DNA of 32,852 nt from AC-37 sp036389105 (GTDB lineage Bacteria > Actinomycetota > Thermoleophilia > Solirubrobacterales > Thermoleophilaceae): positions 1-32,852 of the forward strand of contig DASVQK010000162.1 in the NCBI GenBank assembly GCA_036389105.1, read 5' to 3'. How positions within the stretch are numbered: position 1 is the stretch's first letter; every line of letters starts with the position of its first letter. Below the pieces are notes generated by a model that ran no database searches, was not told the DNA's origin, and saw only the letters and a list, made by a program, of their open reading frames with translations. Positions 1 through 6,063 of the stretch are shown here, piece after piece. A program made the position numbers and the translations under genes.

Positions 1-11
1 GAGCGGATCGG

Positions 12-1574
12 TTGGAGGCGGTAGCGGCAGCAGGCTCTGCATCGGGCGCGGGAACCGGGGGCGGCCGCGCCGTCGTGTTCGTTGGCTTCATGGGAGCCGG
101 CAAGTCGAGCGCCGCCCGCTCGGTGGCCGCCCCGCTCGGCCAGCAGCCGCTCGACTCCGACCACGAGCTCGAGCGGGCGCTGGGCGAATCGATCGAGTCG
201 TTCTTCGACCGCGAGGGCGAGGCCGAGTTCCGCCGCCGCGAGGAGCAGCTGGTGGTGGACCTGCTCGGCCGGCCGGACGTGCGCGTGCTCGCGCTGGGCG
301 GCGGCGCGGTCGAGTCGTCGCGCGTGCGCGACGCCCTCGAACGGCACGTGGTGGTGCACCTGGAGGTGGGCTCGGACGCGGCGTGGCGCAGGGCGTCGGG
401 CAAGGGACGCCCGCTGGCGCGCGACCGCGCGAACTTCGACGCGCTGCACGCGGACCGCCGCGCGCTGTACGAGTCCGTGGCGGACGCCACCATCCCGGCG
501 GCCGACCGCGGCGTGGCCCTGCGCGCGCTGCCGGCCCTCCTGCGCCTCCCGGAGGCGCCCGCGGGCACCCGTCTCGTGTGGGCCCCCGCCGCGTCCGGCG
601 AGTACCCCGTGTTCGTCGGCAGCGGCCTGCTGCGCGGGGATTTCTTCCACCCGCTCGAGGGACGCCGCTTCGCCGTCAGCGACACAAACGTCGCGCCGCT
701 GCACGCCGTGCGTTCGGACTGGGCGGCTCGGATCCCGCCCGGCGAGAGCGAGAAGACCCTGGCGCGCGCCGAGGAGGTCCTGCGGGCGATGGCCCGGGCC
801 GGTGTCGGGCACGACGACCTGGTGGCGGCGGTGGGCGGCGGCGTGGTGGGCGACCTGGCCGGCTTCTGCGCGGCCGTCTACCAGCGCGGGATACGCCACG
901 TGCAGGTGCCCACGACGCTGGTGGCCCAGGTGGACTCGGCCTACGGCGGCAAGACGGCGGTGGACCTGCCCGAGGGGAAGAACTACGTTGGGGCGTACCG
1001 CCAGCCCGCGGCCGTCCTGGTGGATCCCTCCGCGCTCGAGACGCTGCCGGCCGCGGAGGCCGCCGCCGGCTACGCCGAGGTCGTCAAGACGGCTCTGATC
1101 GCCGGAGGAGAGCTGTGGGCGCGCGTGCGCGACGGCCGCGACCCCGATCGGGCCGTGGTGATCGGCTGCCTGCGCACGAAGCTCACCGTGGTGGCCGAGG
1201 ACGAGCGCGACGAGGGCCGCAGGCAGGTGCTCAACCTCGGGCACACCGTCGGGCACGCGATAGAGGCCGCCACCCGCTACGGGCGCTACCGCCACGGCGA
1301 GGCGGTGGGCCTCGGGCTCATGTGCGCCCTGCGCCTGTCCGGCCGCGAGCCGCTGCGGGCGGAGGTGGGGCGCCTGCTGGCCGCCCGCGGCCTGCCGCTC
1401 CGCGCGGACGGGGTCGATCCCGACGCGGTCGTGGACCTGGTGGGCCGCGACAAGAAGCGCCGCGGCGACCGCGTGCCGTTCGTCCTCGTGGAGTCGCCGG
1501 GCCGGGTCACTGCGGGGCACGACGTGGACGAGCAGGACCTGCGCGCGGCGGTGGCGGAGGTGTGCGGCGCGTGA
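12..1574 (+). CDS. aroKB: Fused shikimate kinase / 3-dehydroquinate synthase (AroK-AroB)
   Basis: Two shikimate-pathway enzymes in one chain of about 520 residues. Residues ~20-165 are shikimate kinase: Walker A GFMGAGKS (25-32), shikimate-binding DSDHELE (48-54), GGGAV (96-100) and lid Arg in GRPLARDR. Residues ~185-520 are the NAD/metal-dependent 3-dehydroquinate synthase: GGGVVGD (275-281), PTTLVAQVDS and GGKT (300-315), and the metal ligands Glu in GYAEVVK (353-359), His in LNLGHTVGH (407-415) and His in HGEAVGLG (428-435). Both active sites look complete. The start is uncertain: TTG at 12 is the first start codon visible, but the frame is open to the window edge, and GTG at 75 would leave only a few residues before the P-loop. 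The stop overlaps the aroQ start (GTGA), so translation is probably coupled. Upstream aroC is expected but lies outside. Confidence 0.93.
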   Translation: MEAVAAAGSASGAGTGGGRAVVFVGFMGAGKSSAARSVAAPLGQQPLDSDHELERALGESIESFFDREGEAEFRRREEQLVVDLLGRPDVRVLALGGGAVESSRVRDALERHVVVHLEVGSDAAWRRASGKGRPLARDRANFDALHADRRALYESVADATIPAADRGVALRALPALLRLPEAPAGTRLVWAPAASGEYPVFVGSGLLRGDFFHPLEGRRFAVSDTNVAPLHAVRSDWAARIPPGESEKTLARAEEVLRAMARAGVGHDDLVAAVGGGVVGDLAGFCAAVYQRGIRHVQVPTTLVAQVDSAYGGKTAVDLPEGKNYVGAYRQPAAVLVDPSALETLPAAEAAAGYAEVVKTALIAGGELWARVRDGRDPDRAVVIGCLRTKLTVVAEDERDEGRRQVLNLGHTVGHAIEAATRYGRYRHGEAVGLGLMCALRLSGREPLRAEVGRLLAARGLPLRADGVDPDAVVDLVGRDKKRRGDRVPFVLVESPGRVTAGHDVDEQDLRAAVAEVCGA

Positions 1575-2017
1575 GGAACAGGGTCGAGGTCATGCACGGC
1601 GTGAACCTGGATCAGCTCGGCCGCCGCGACCCCGAGCACTACCCGCGGATCACGCTCACCGAGCTGGAGGTGCGCGTGCGGCGCTTCGCGCTCGACCTCG
1701 GGCTCGAGCCGGCGTTCTCCCAGACCAATCACGAGGGCGAGTTCTGCGAGGCCCTCCACGAGGCGGCCGAGACGGTGGACGGCCTGGTGCTCAACCCGGG
1801 CGCCTGGACCCACTACTCGTACGCGATACGCGACGCGCTGGAGGCCAGCGGCCTACCGGCCGTGGAGGTTCACCTGTCGGCCGTCGACCAGCGCGAGGAG
1901 TGGCGCCGGCGCTCGGTGGTGCGCGACCTGTGCGTGGGCTGCGTCCAGGGCAAGGGCGTGGACGGCTACCGCGAGGCGCTGGAGCTGCTGCGCGACGAGC
2001 TCAGAGCGGGCGCGTGA
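1571..2017 (+). CDS. aroQ: Type II 3-dehydroquinate dehydratase
   Basis: 148 residues, the usual length for the dodecameric type II dehydroquinase that converts 3-dehydroquinate to 3-dehydroshikimate, the step after AroB. Family blocks seen: HGVNLDQLGRRDPEHY (substrate Asn, catalytic Arg and Tyr), QTNHEGEF, LNPGAWTHYS (Asn and His) and EVHLSAVDQREEWRRRS (catalytic His, C-terminal Arg). Two blocks differ from the common form: the usual NGPNLNLLG reads HGVNLDQLG, and the usual SNIHAREEFRHHS reads SAVDQREEWRRRS. The acid/base residues are kept, so activity is expected. GTG at 1571 is chosen because it overlaps the aroB stop as GTGA and begins the protein just before its first beta strand. The 3' end overlaps the next gene in the same way. 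Confidence 0.93.
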   Translation: MRNRVEVMHGVNLDQLGRRDPEHYPRITLTELEVRVRRFALDLGLEPAFSQTNHEGEFCEALHEAAETVDGLVLNPGAWTHYSYAIRDALEASGLPAVEVHLSAVDQREEWRRRSVVRDLCVGCVQGKGVDGYREALELLRDELRAGA

Positions 2018-3072
2018 CCCGCGCCGACCGCCTGGAGGCGCTCGTGCGCGAGCGCGAGCTGGACGCGCTGCTGGTCACCGACCTGGTCAACGTGCGCTAC
2101 CTGACCGGCTACACGGGCACCAACGGCCTGTGCGTGGTCGGCGAGGGGCTGCGCCTGTTCCTGACGGACTTCCGCTACGTCACGCAGGCGCGCGGGGAGG
2201 TGGGCGACGCGTTCGAGCGCGAGCAGGGCCGCCAGGACCTGCTGGAGGACGCCGCCAAGCGGCTCTCGGGCCGGGTGGGCTTCGAGGACTCGAGCCTGAC
2301 CGTGCGCCGGCACGAGCGGCTGGCCGGATACGTGGGCGAGGGGGTGGAGCTGGTCGCCGCCGGCCGCCTGGTGGAGGAGCTGCGCAAGGTCAAGGACGAC
2401 GGCGAGCTTGAGCGGATCCGCGCGGCCGCCGCGCTGGCCGACGAGGTCTTCCGCCTCATCCCCGAGGTGGGGCTGGCCGGGCGCACCGAGCACGAGGTGG
2501 CGCTCGAGCTCGAGACGGCGATGCGCCGCCGCGGGTCCGACCCGTCCTTTCCGTCGATCGTCGCGGGCGGGGCCAACGGGGCGCTGCCCCACGCGCGCCC
2601 GGGCAACGGGCCCATCGCGCGCGACACCCTCGTGGTGGTGGACATGGGCTGCGTGCTGGACGGCTACTGCTCGGACTGCACGCGGACCTTCGCCACCGGT
2701 CCGCTGACCGACGAGGCCGCCGAGGTCTACGACCTCGTGCTCCGTACGCAGGTGGCCACGCTCGGAGAGGTGCGCCCGGGCGCCGCCTGCCGCGACGTGG
2801 ACGCCTTCGCGCGCGAGCGCATCGAGGCGGCCGGGCACGGCGAGCGCTTCGGCCACGGCCTGGGGCACGGCGTCGGGCTCGAGGTGCACGAGCAGCCCAC
2901 CCTGTCGCGTGCGGGCGAGGGCGAGCTCGAGGCGGGCAACGTCGTGACCGTGGAGCCCGGCGTGTACGTGCCGGACGGGTTCGGCGTGCGGATCGAGGAC
3001 CTGGTGGTGGTCACCGAGTCCGGCGGCGAGGTGCTGAGCGGGTTCCCGAAGGAGCTGACGGCGGTCGGCTAG
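2014..3072 (+). CDS. pepQ: M24 metallopeptidase, Xaa-Pro dipeptidase/aminopeptidase type
   Basis: 352 residues with the two-domain 'pita bread' layout: a creatinase-like N-terminal domain (~1-125, containing VRYLTGYTGTNG) and a catalytic domain. All five metal ligands of family M24 are visible: Asp in VVVDMG, Asp in YCSDCTRTF, His in GHGLGHGVG, Glu in TVEPGVYV and Glu in VRIEDLVVV. It should cleave X-Pro bonds in cytoplasmic peptides. GTG at 2014 overlaps the aroQ stop as GTGA, extending the operon. In Mycobacterium this gene sits between aroQ and efp; here efp lies ~11.8 kb further on. Whether it acts as a dipeptidase (PepQ) or aminopeptidase (PepP) cannot be decided from sequence alone. Confidence 0.9.
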   Translation: MTRADRLEALVRERELDALLVTDLVNVRYLTGYTGTNGLCVVGEGLRLFLTDFRYVTQARGEVGDAFEREQGRQDLLEDAAKRLSGRVGFEDSSLTVRRHERLAGYVGEGVELVAAGRLVEELRKVKDDGELERIRAAAALADEVFRLIPEVGLAGRTEHEVALELETAMRRRGSDPSFPSIVAGGANGALPHARPGNGPIARDTLVVVDMGCVLDGYCSDCTRTFATGPLTDEAAEVYDLVLRTQVATLGEVRPGAACRDVDAFARERIEAAGHGERFGHGLGHGVGLEVHEQPTLSRAGEGELEAGNVVTVEPGVYVPDGFGVRIEDLVVVTESGGEVLSGFPKELTAVG

Positions 3073-3073
3073 G

Positions 3074-3086
3074 AGCCGGCCCGGCT
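3074..3086. terminator. Small hairpin between convergent pepQ and pilin genes
   Basis: AGCCGG/CCGGCT inverted repeat centred on 3080, lying directly between the stop codons of the convergent pepQ (ends 3072) and pilin (ends 3085) genes and overlapping the latter. There is no T-run on either side, so it is at best a weak bidirectional terminator. Confidence 0.25.
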
Positions 3087-3543
3087 ACCAGGTGCCGCTG
3101 CGGCAGGCGCCTTCGTCGTTCGTGGCGCCGGCGGTGCAGGTGCGGTCGTTGGTGCCGGCCACGCTCTTGTCGATCGAGAACGTGTGGTTGGAGCCGTCGC
3201 TCTCGGCGCGCGAGATGGCGGTGACCTTGAAGGTGCCGCTGGTGGCGCTCACCACGCTGACCTCGCCCGGGGAGGTGCCGTAGGGCATGTTGAGGTCGTT
3301 GCCGATCTCCGCCGGCGTGTCGCACTCCGTGTAGTTCTCCTGCGTGGCGTAGCAGAGCTCGACCTTCGAGACCAGGTTGCGCGCGTTCGACTCGGCGTCC
3401 GCGTCCTTGCCCTTCTTCTGATGGCCCAGGTACGCGGGAATGGCGATGGCCGCCAGGATCGCGATCAGGAGGATCGTGACGAGCAGCTCGATCAGCGTGA
3501 AGCCGCGATCGTCGCGAAGTCGCTTGGAGAGCTGGGGCAACAA
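3085..3543 (-). CDS. Type IV pilin-like protein (prepilin)
   Basis: 152 residues. A short charged leader ends in the prepilin-peptidase site RG|FTLIELL (cleavage after Gly14, with Glu at mature position 5), followed by a hydrophobic helix to about residue 38, the signature of type IV pilins and type II secretion pseudopilins. The globular part has four cysteines (64, 74, 136, 147), probably two disulfides including a C-terminal loop. The start is TTG at 3543 (a second TTG follows at once), supported by an upstream AAAGGA about 6 bases away. The gene stands alone: no pilus ATPase, platform or prepilin peptidase gene is in the window, so assembly genes must be elsewhere. It is convergent with pepQ and divergent from imuB. 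Major pilin versus minor pilin or pseudopilin is not resolved. Confidence 0.85.
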   Translation of the reverse strand: MLPQLSKRLRDDRGFTLIELLVTILLIAILAAIAIPAYLGHQKKGKDADAESNARNLVSKVELCYATQENYTECDTPAEIGNDLNMPYGTSPGEVSVVSATSGTFKVTAISRAESDGSNHTFSIDKSVAGTNDRTCTAGATNDEGACRSGTW

Positions 3544-3601
3544 GGGAGGTCCTTTGAAGTGGTCGGGTCGCTTGGTCGAGCGGCGACGGGAGATGCCGCC
3601 G

Positions 3602-3655
3602 GTCGAGGGCCTTATCGACAGCTCCCCGGGGGTGCTTTAGCCCCGATACGCCCAG
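3602..3655 (-). promoter_or_regulatory. Candidate structured 5' leader of the pilin gene
   Basis: In the 174-base gap between the pilin and imuB starts, the minus strand carries a run of short inverted repeats: GGGG-CTAAAGCA-CCCC, then a CCCC/GGGG arm, then GTCGA-taaggccc-TCGAC. A-rich single-stranded bits (CTAAAGC, CGATAAGG) stand out in such GC-rich DNA. It lies about 60-110 bases upstream of the pilin start, inside any likely leader. I do not recognise a known riboswitch; this is structure seen by eye only. Confidence 0.25.
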
Positions 3656-3702
3656 GTGGGGGAAGCCTGTCCCCGCAATGGCCCAGCCGTCCCAGAAGTG
3701 TG

Positions 3703-3716
3703 CGAACATACGTTCG
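3703..3716. promoter_or_regulatory. LexA (SOS) box of imuB
   Basis: CGAACATACGTTCG, matching the Gram-positive/actinobacterial LexA operator CGAACnnnnGTTCG with both arms perfect. It ends one base before the ATG of imuB at 3718. The same 14 bases recur before dnaE2 and, with two changes in the centre, before dinB. GAACAT (3704-3709) is 8 bases from the ATG, the distance of a -10 hexamer for a leaderless mRNA. Confidence 0.92.
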
Positions 3717-3717
3717 T

Positions 3718-5016
3718 ATGACCGTCTGCGTCCTGTACGTGCGTTTCGCTCTGCTGGCGGCTCTCGGCGGTAGGCAGGGCCTGCTCGGGCAGCCCGTGGC
3801 GCTGGCCCCCGAGCCCGGTCGGCGGCAGGTGGTGGGGGAGGTGTCCGCGGGCGCCGAGGCGTTGGGCGTGGCGGCCGGCATGAGGGTGGGGGAGGCGCTC
3901 GCGCGCTGCCCCGAGCTGCGGCTGGTGCAACCCGATCCCGACGGCGTCCGGACCGCCTGGAGGCGGGTGCTGGACCTGCTGGCGGGCATCGGGGCGGAGT
4001 GCGAGTCCGACCGCGAGGGGGTCGCGTTCTTCGCCGCCGACGGGCTGCGCGGGCTGCACGGCGGCCGGCTCGACGGGGTGCTGGCGGCCACCCGGGGGGC
4101 GGTGGGGCGCGGCGCGCGCATCGGATGCGCGCCCAGCCGCTTCAGCTCCTACGCGGCAGCTCTCCACGCCCGGCCGCGGCGGCGGGCGGCGCCCGCGCCC
4201 GGCGCCGGGCTGGCCATCTCCGCTCCAGGCGTCGTCACGGTGCCGGCGGGGTCGGTGCGCGCGTTCCTGGCGCCGCTGCCGGTGGGGCTCCTGCGCACGC
4301 GTCCCGAGCTGGCGGCGCTGCCCGACGTGCTCGAGCGCCTGGGCATCCGCACGCTGGGCGAGCTGGCGGCGCTGCCCGCTCCGGCGGTGGCCGAGCGGTT
4401 CGGGCATCCGGGCCGGCTGGCGCTCGACCTGGCCGGCGGCCGCGACACGCCGCTCGAGGCGCGCCGGCCGCCCGAGCCGGTCAGCGAGCGGATCGACCTG
4501 CCCGACGCCGCGCTGGGCCCGCAGCTCGAGCGCGCCCTCGAGCTGCTCCTCGGGCGCCTGCTGGCGCGGCGCGAGCGGCGCGGGCGCACGCTGCGCTCGC
4601 TCGCCCTGTCGGCGCGCTTCGTGGAGGGCGGCACCTGGCGCACGCGGATCACGCTCAGGCGTGCCAGCGCGGAGGGCGACCGGATCCTGGTCGCGCTCGC
4701 TCCCAAGCTCGCCGAGCTGCCCGCCCCGGCCCAGGCCCTGGGCCTGGAGGTCGAGGCGTTCGGCCCGCCGGCGCACGACCAGGGTCGCCTGCTCGGGGAC
4801 TCGCCCGTCGCGGTGCGCCGCCGCCGCATCTCGGACGCCGTGGGCCAGGCGCGCCAGGCCGCCGGCGCCGACGCCGCTCTGCGGGTGCTCGAGGTCGACC
4901 CCGGCTCGCGGCTGCCGGAGCGCCGCGCCGTGCTGGCGCCGTTCCAGGCGGGCGGGGACAGACGGTGGAGCGGGGGCGGCTCCGGGCGGGCGGGCCGTCG
5001 CGCGACCGGAAGCTAG
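3718..5016 (+). CDS. imuB: ImuB-type inactive Y-family DNA polymerase homologue
   Basis: 432 residues with Y-family polymerase architecture (palm/fingers, helix-hairpin-helix region around LRTRPELAALPDVLERLGIRTLGELAALP, then a little-finger domain). The catalytic acids are missing: where DinB of this window has HADLDAFYAS and SIDEA, this protein has LYVRFALLAA and DREGVAFFAADG. That loss is the hallmark of ImuB, the adaptor that brings the error-prone polymerase DnaE2 to the sliding clamp. A plausible clamp-binding peptide, QGRLLGD, is at ~355-361. ATG at 3718 is one base after a LexA box with no room for a Shine-Dalgarno sequence, suggesting a leaderless, damage-induced mRNA. The usual partner imuA' is not adjacent; a DUF6504-like gene follows instead. 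Confidence 0.87.
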   Translation: MTVCVLYVRFALLAALGGRQGLLGQPVALAPEPGRRQVVGEVSAGAEALGVAAGMRVGEALARCPELRLVQPDPDGVRTAWRRVLDLLAGIGAECESDREGVAFFAADGLRGLHGGRLDGVLAATRGAVGRGARIGCAPSRFSSYAAALHARPRRRAAPAPGAGLAISAPGVVTVPAGSVRAFLAPLPVGLLRTRPELAALPDVLERLGIRTLGELAALPAPAVAERFGHPGRLALDLAGGRDTPLEARRPPEPVSERIDLPDAALGPQLERALELLLGRLLARRERRGRTLRSLALSARFVEGGTWRTRITLRRASAEGDRILVALAPKLAELPAPAQALGLEVEAFGPPAHDQGRLLGDSPVAVRRRRISDAVGQARQAAGADAALRVLEVDPGSRLPERRAVLAPFQAGGDRRWSGGGSGRAGRRATGS

Positions 5017-5018
5017 TC

Positions 5019-5261
5019 GTGAGCGTGCGCCGCCTGGGCGCGCCGCGGCCCGCGCGGGTGGACGCGGATCGCCACGGCCGTCCGGCCGCGCTGGACTCGC
5101 GGCCGGTGGACGCGGTGGCCGAGGAATGGGTCGTCGAGGACCGCTGGTGGGGCGGTCGCCCGCTGCGCCGGCGCTACTTCGAGCTGATCCTGGAGGACGG
5201 CCGCAACGCCGTGGTGTTCCGCGACCTGACCGGAGGGGGGTGGTTCGAGCAGCGCTCGTGA
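5019..5261 (+). CDS. Small DUF6504-like protein downstream of imuB
   Basis: 80 residues, starting at GTG 5019, two bases after the imuB stop, with GGAAG six bases ahead of the start. The C-terminal half carries the recognisable block EEWVVEDRWWGG-PLRRRYFELILEDGR-VVFRDLTGGGWFEQR, which I associate with DUF6504, a small actinobacterial family found beside or at the end of ImuB-like genes. The many aromatic and charged residues suggest a compact beta fold. Co-transcription with imuB from the LexA-controlled start is very likely, so a role in the mutasome is plausible but unproven. The N-terminal 30 residues are low-complexity and poorly defined. Confidence 0.75.
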   Translation: MSVRRLGAPRPARVDADRHGRPAALDSRPVDAVAEEWVVEDRWWGGRPLRRRYFELILEDGRNAVVFRDLTGGGWFEQRS

Positions 5262-5362
5262 GTAAGGGAGGCATGACCCGGCAGTACAGGCATCCGGAGA
5301 AGCCGGGCAAGGTGACTCTGCCGGGCCATCCCAACGATGACTTGCCGGCTGGCACACTCCGC
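5258..5362 (+). pseudogene. hicA: hicA toxin remnant (C-terminal part)
   Basis: From about 5270 the frame reads TRQYRHPEKPGKVTLPGHP followed by NDDLPAGTLR. This is the C-terminal half of the HicA mRNA-interferase family (consensus GSHRQYRHP...KVTVPGHP...DLPPGTLRSIL). The N-terminal ~25 residues with the first strand and most of the double-stranded-RNA-binding-like fold are absent, and after GTLR the frame runs into unrelated sequence. A GTG at 5258 overlaps the stop of the preceding gene, which may let the remnant be translated by chance. The catalytic His in the GSH motif is replaced (GMT here), so no toxin activity is expected. Confidence 0.75.
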
Positions 5363-5519
5363 CTATCTGCCCGATGTGCCCGGCTGTGTTACGACCGGGC
5401 GCACGCCCGAGGAGACGGTGCGCAACATGCGCGAGGCGCTCGAGCTCCACTTCCAGGACCTGCCCGAGGACCAGGTTCCCGAACCGACCTCGTCAGCCGA
5501 GTACGTAGCAATCGAATAG
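5355..5519 (+). pseudogene. hicB: hicB antitoxin remnant (N-terminally truncated)
   Basis: Frame reads HSAYLPDVPGCVTTGRTPEE followed by TVRNMREALELHF and ends YVAIE-stop at 5519. This is the core of HicB antitoxins (YSAYVPDLPGC, TPEE, NMREAIELH). The first ~10-15 residues of the family are missing, and the sequence abuts the hicA fragment at 5355-5362 in a different frame, as if one internal deletion had removed the end of hicA and the start of hicB. The only ATG in frame is 5337, inside the hicA remnant. A translated product would lack the first beta strand, so I call this non-functional. Confidence 0.75.
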
Positions 5520-5640
5520 CTCTACAGCGCCGGATTGCCGTGTGGAAGGGCGTATGTTCGCCTACTAGCGCTGTGTTATTCGACCCACAGGTGAATGAGC
5601 GGGTAGCCGCCAACGACGACGACGAGGAGATGAGATCCCC

Positions 5641-5814
5641 ATGGCAGAGGGCGAGATTCCGGTGTTGGGGCCGACGGCGTGCTACATCTGCGGCGGCCAT
5701 CATTGGGCCAGCTACTTCTGCGCTCAGTGCGAGAGGCCGATCTGCATGACGCACACGAAGGAGGGCAACGACGGCAAGCCGTACTGCCCAGAGCACATCG
5801 GAGCTCACACCTGA
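5641..5814 (+). CDS. 57-residue double zinc-finger protein (AN1/B-box-like)
   Basis: ATG at 5641, with GAGGAG 11 bases upstream, to TGA at 5814. Ten potential zinc ligands in 57 residues: C14-x2-C17, H20, H21, C27-x2-C30, C35-x2-H38, C49-x2-H52. The order of four metal-binding pairs fits two zinc ions in a cross-brace. Spacing of the first six ligands (C-x2-C-x9-C-x2-C-x4-C-x2-H) equals the start of the eukaryotic AN1 pattern and resembles B-box fingers. Context: between a hicAB remnant and a methyltransferase remnant, inside the imuB-dnaE2 interval. Unlike its neighbours this frame is intact and strongly constrained in its Cys/His layout. Function unknown; a protein- or nucleic-acid-binding adaptor is the natural guess. 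Confidence 0.7.
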   Translation: MAEGEIPVLGPTACYICGGHHWASYFCAQCERPICMTHTKEGNDGKPYCPEHIGAHT

Positions 5815-5822
5815 GGGGACTA

Positions 5823-5856
5823 GGAGGCTCTAGCGAAACGCTAGGCGTACGCCTCC
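5823..5856 (+). terminator. Nested hairpin after the zinc-finger gene
   Basis: CTAGCG-AAA-CGCTAG (5830-5844) is a perfect 6-bp stem with a 3-base loop, flanked by an outer GGAGGC (5823-5828)/GCCTCC (5851-5856) pair. It begins 8 bases after the zinc-finger stop codon. No T-run follows, so it is terminator-like rather than a canonical intrinsic terminator. It also covers the 3' end of the methyltransferase remnant on the other strand. Confidence 0.4.
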
Positions 5857-6014
5857 GAGTGCCGCTTTCCACGCGATCCGTCCTGCTCCTCGAACAGGAC
5901 GTTGTAGCTCGCGTTGCTGTTGAAGGGCGGATCGAGGTAGACGAGATCGACGGACTCGTCAGGAACGTATCGACGCAGCACATCGAGGTTGTCCCCGTAG
6001 TAGAGCGCCCCCCG
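5841..6014 (-). pseudogene. DNA methyltransferase remnant (DPPF motif)
   Basis: The minus strand reads ALYYGDNLDVLRRYVPDES then VDLVYLDPPFNSNASYNVLF and a short non-homologous tail before a stop at 5841. This is the N-terminal segment of the N6-adenine/N4-cytosine site-specific DNA methyltransferases, including motif IV DPPF and the NSN-YNVLF block. A TAA lies in frame just before the segment (6015-6017) and no start codon precedes the conserved part. The family's AdoMet-binding and target-recognition regions (several hundred residues) are missing. It is therefore a relic, probably of a restriction-modification or mobile element. Confidence 0.8.
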
Positions 6015-6048
6015 TTACAGCGCCAGGCGTACTCGCCCCCGCCGTATG

Positions 6049-6062
6049 CGAACATACGTTCG
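6049..6062. promoter_or_regulatory. LexA (SOS) box of dnaE2
   Basis: CGAACATACGTTCG, identical over all 14 bases to the imuB box. The shared identity extends upstream (TGCGAACATACGTTCG). It ends one base before ATG 6064, and its GAACAT (6050-6055) is 8 bases from that ATG, exactly as at imuB. An in-frame ATG at 6046 overlaps the box and would put the operator inside the coding region, so 6064 is preferred. Confidence 0.92.
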
Positions 6063-6063
6063 C

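Noticed and set aside
5547..5560. Possible fourth LexA box upstream of the zinc-finger gene (AGGGCGTATGTTCG)
   Set aside because: Only one half-site is intact (11 of 14 positions against the reverse complement of the imuB box). A match of this quality can arise by chance in a window this size.
5576..6055. 159-codon minus-strand frame over the zinc-finger gene and the methyltransferase relic
   Set aside because: It is out of frame with the methyltransferase homology and opposite to the Cys/His-patterned gene; no recognisable motif.
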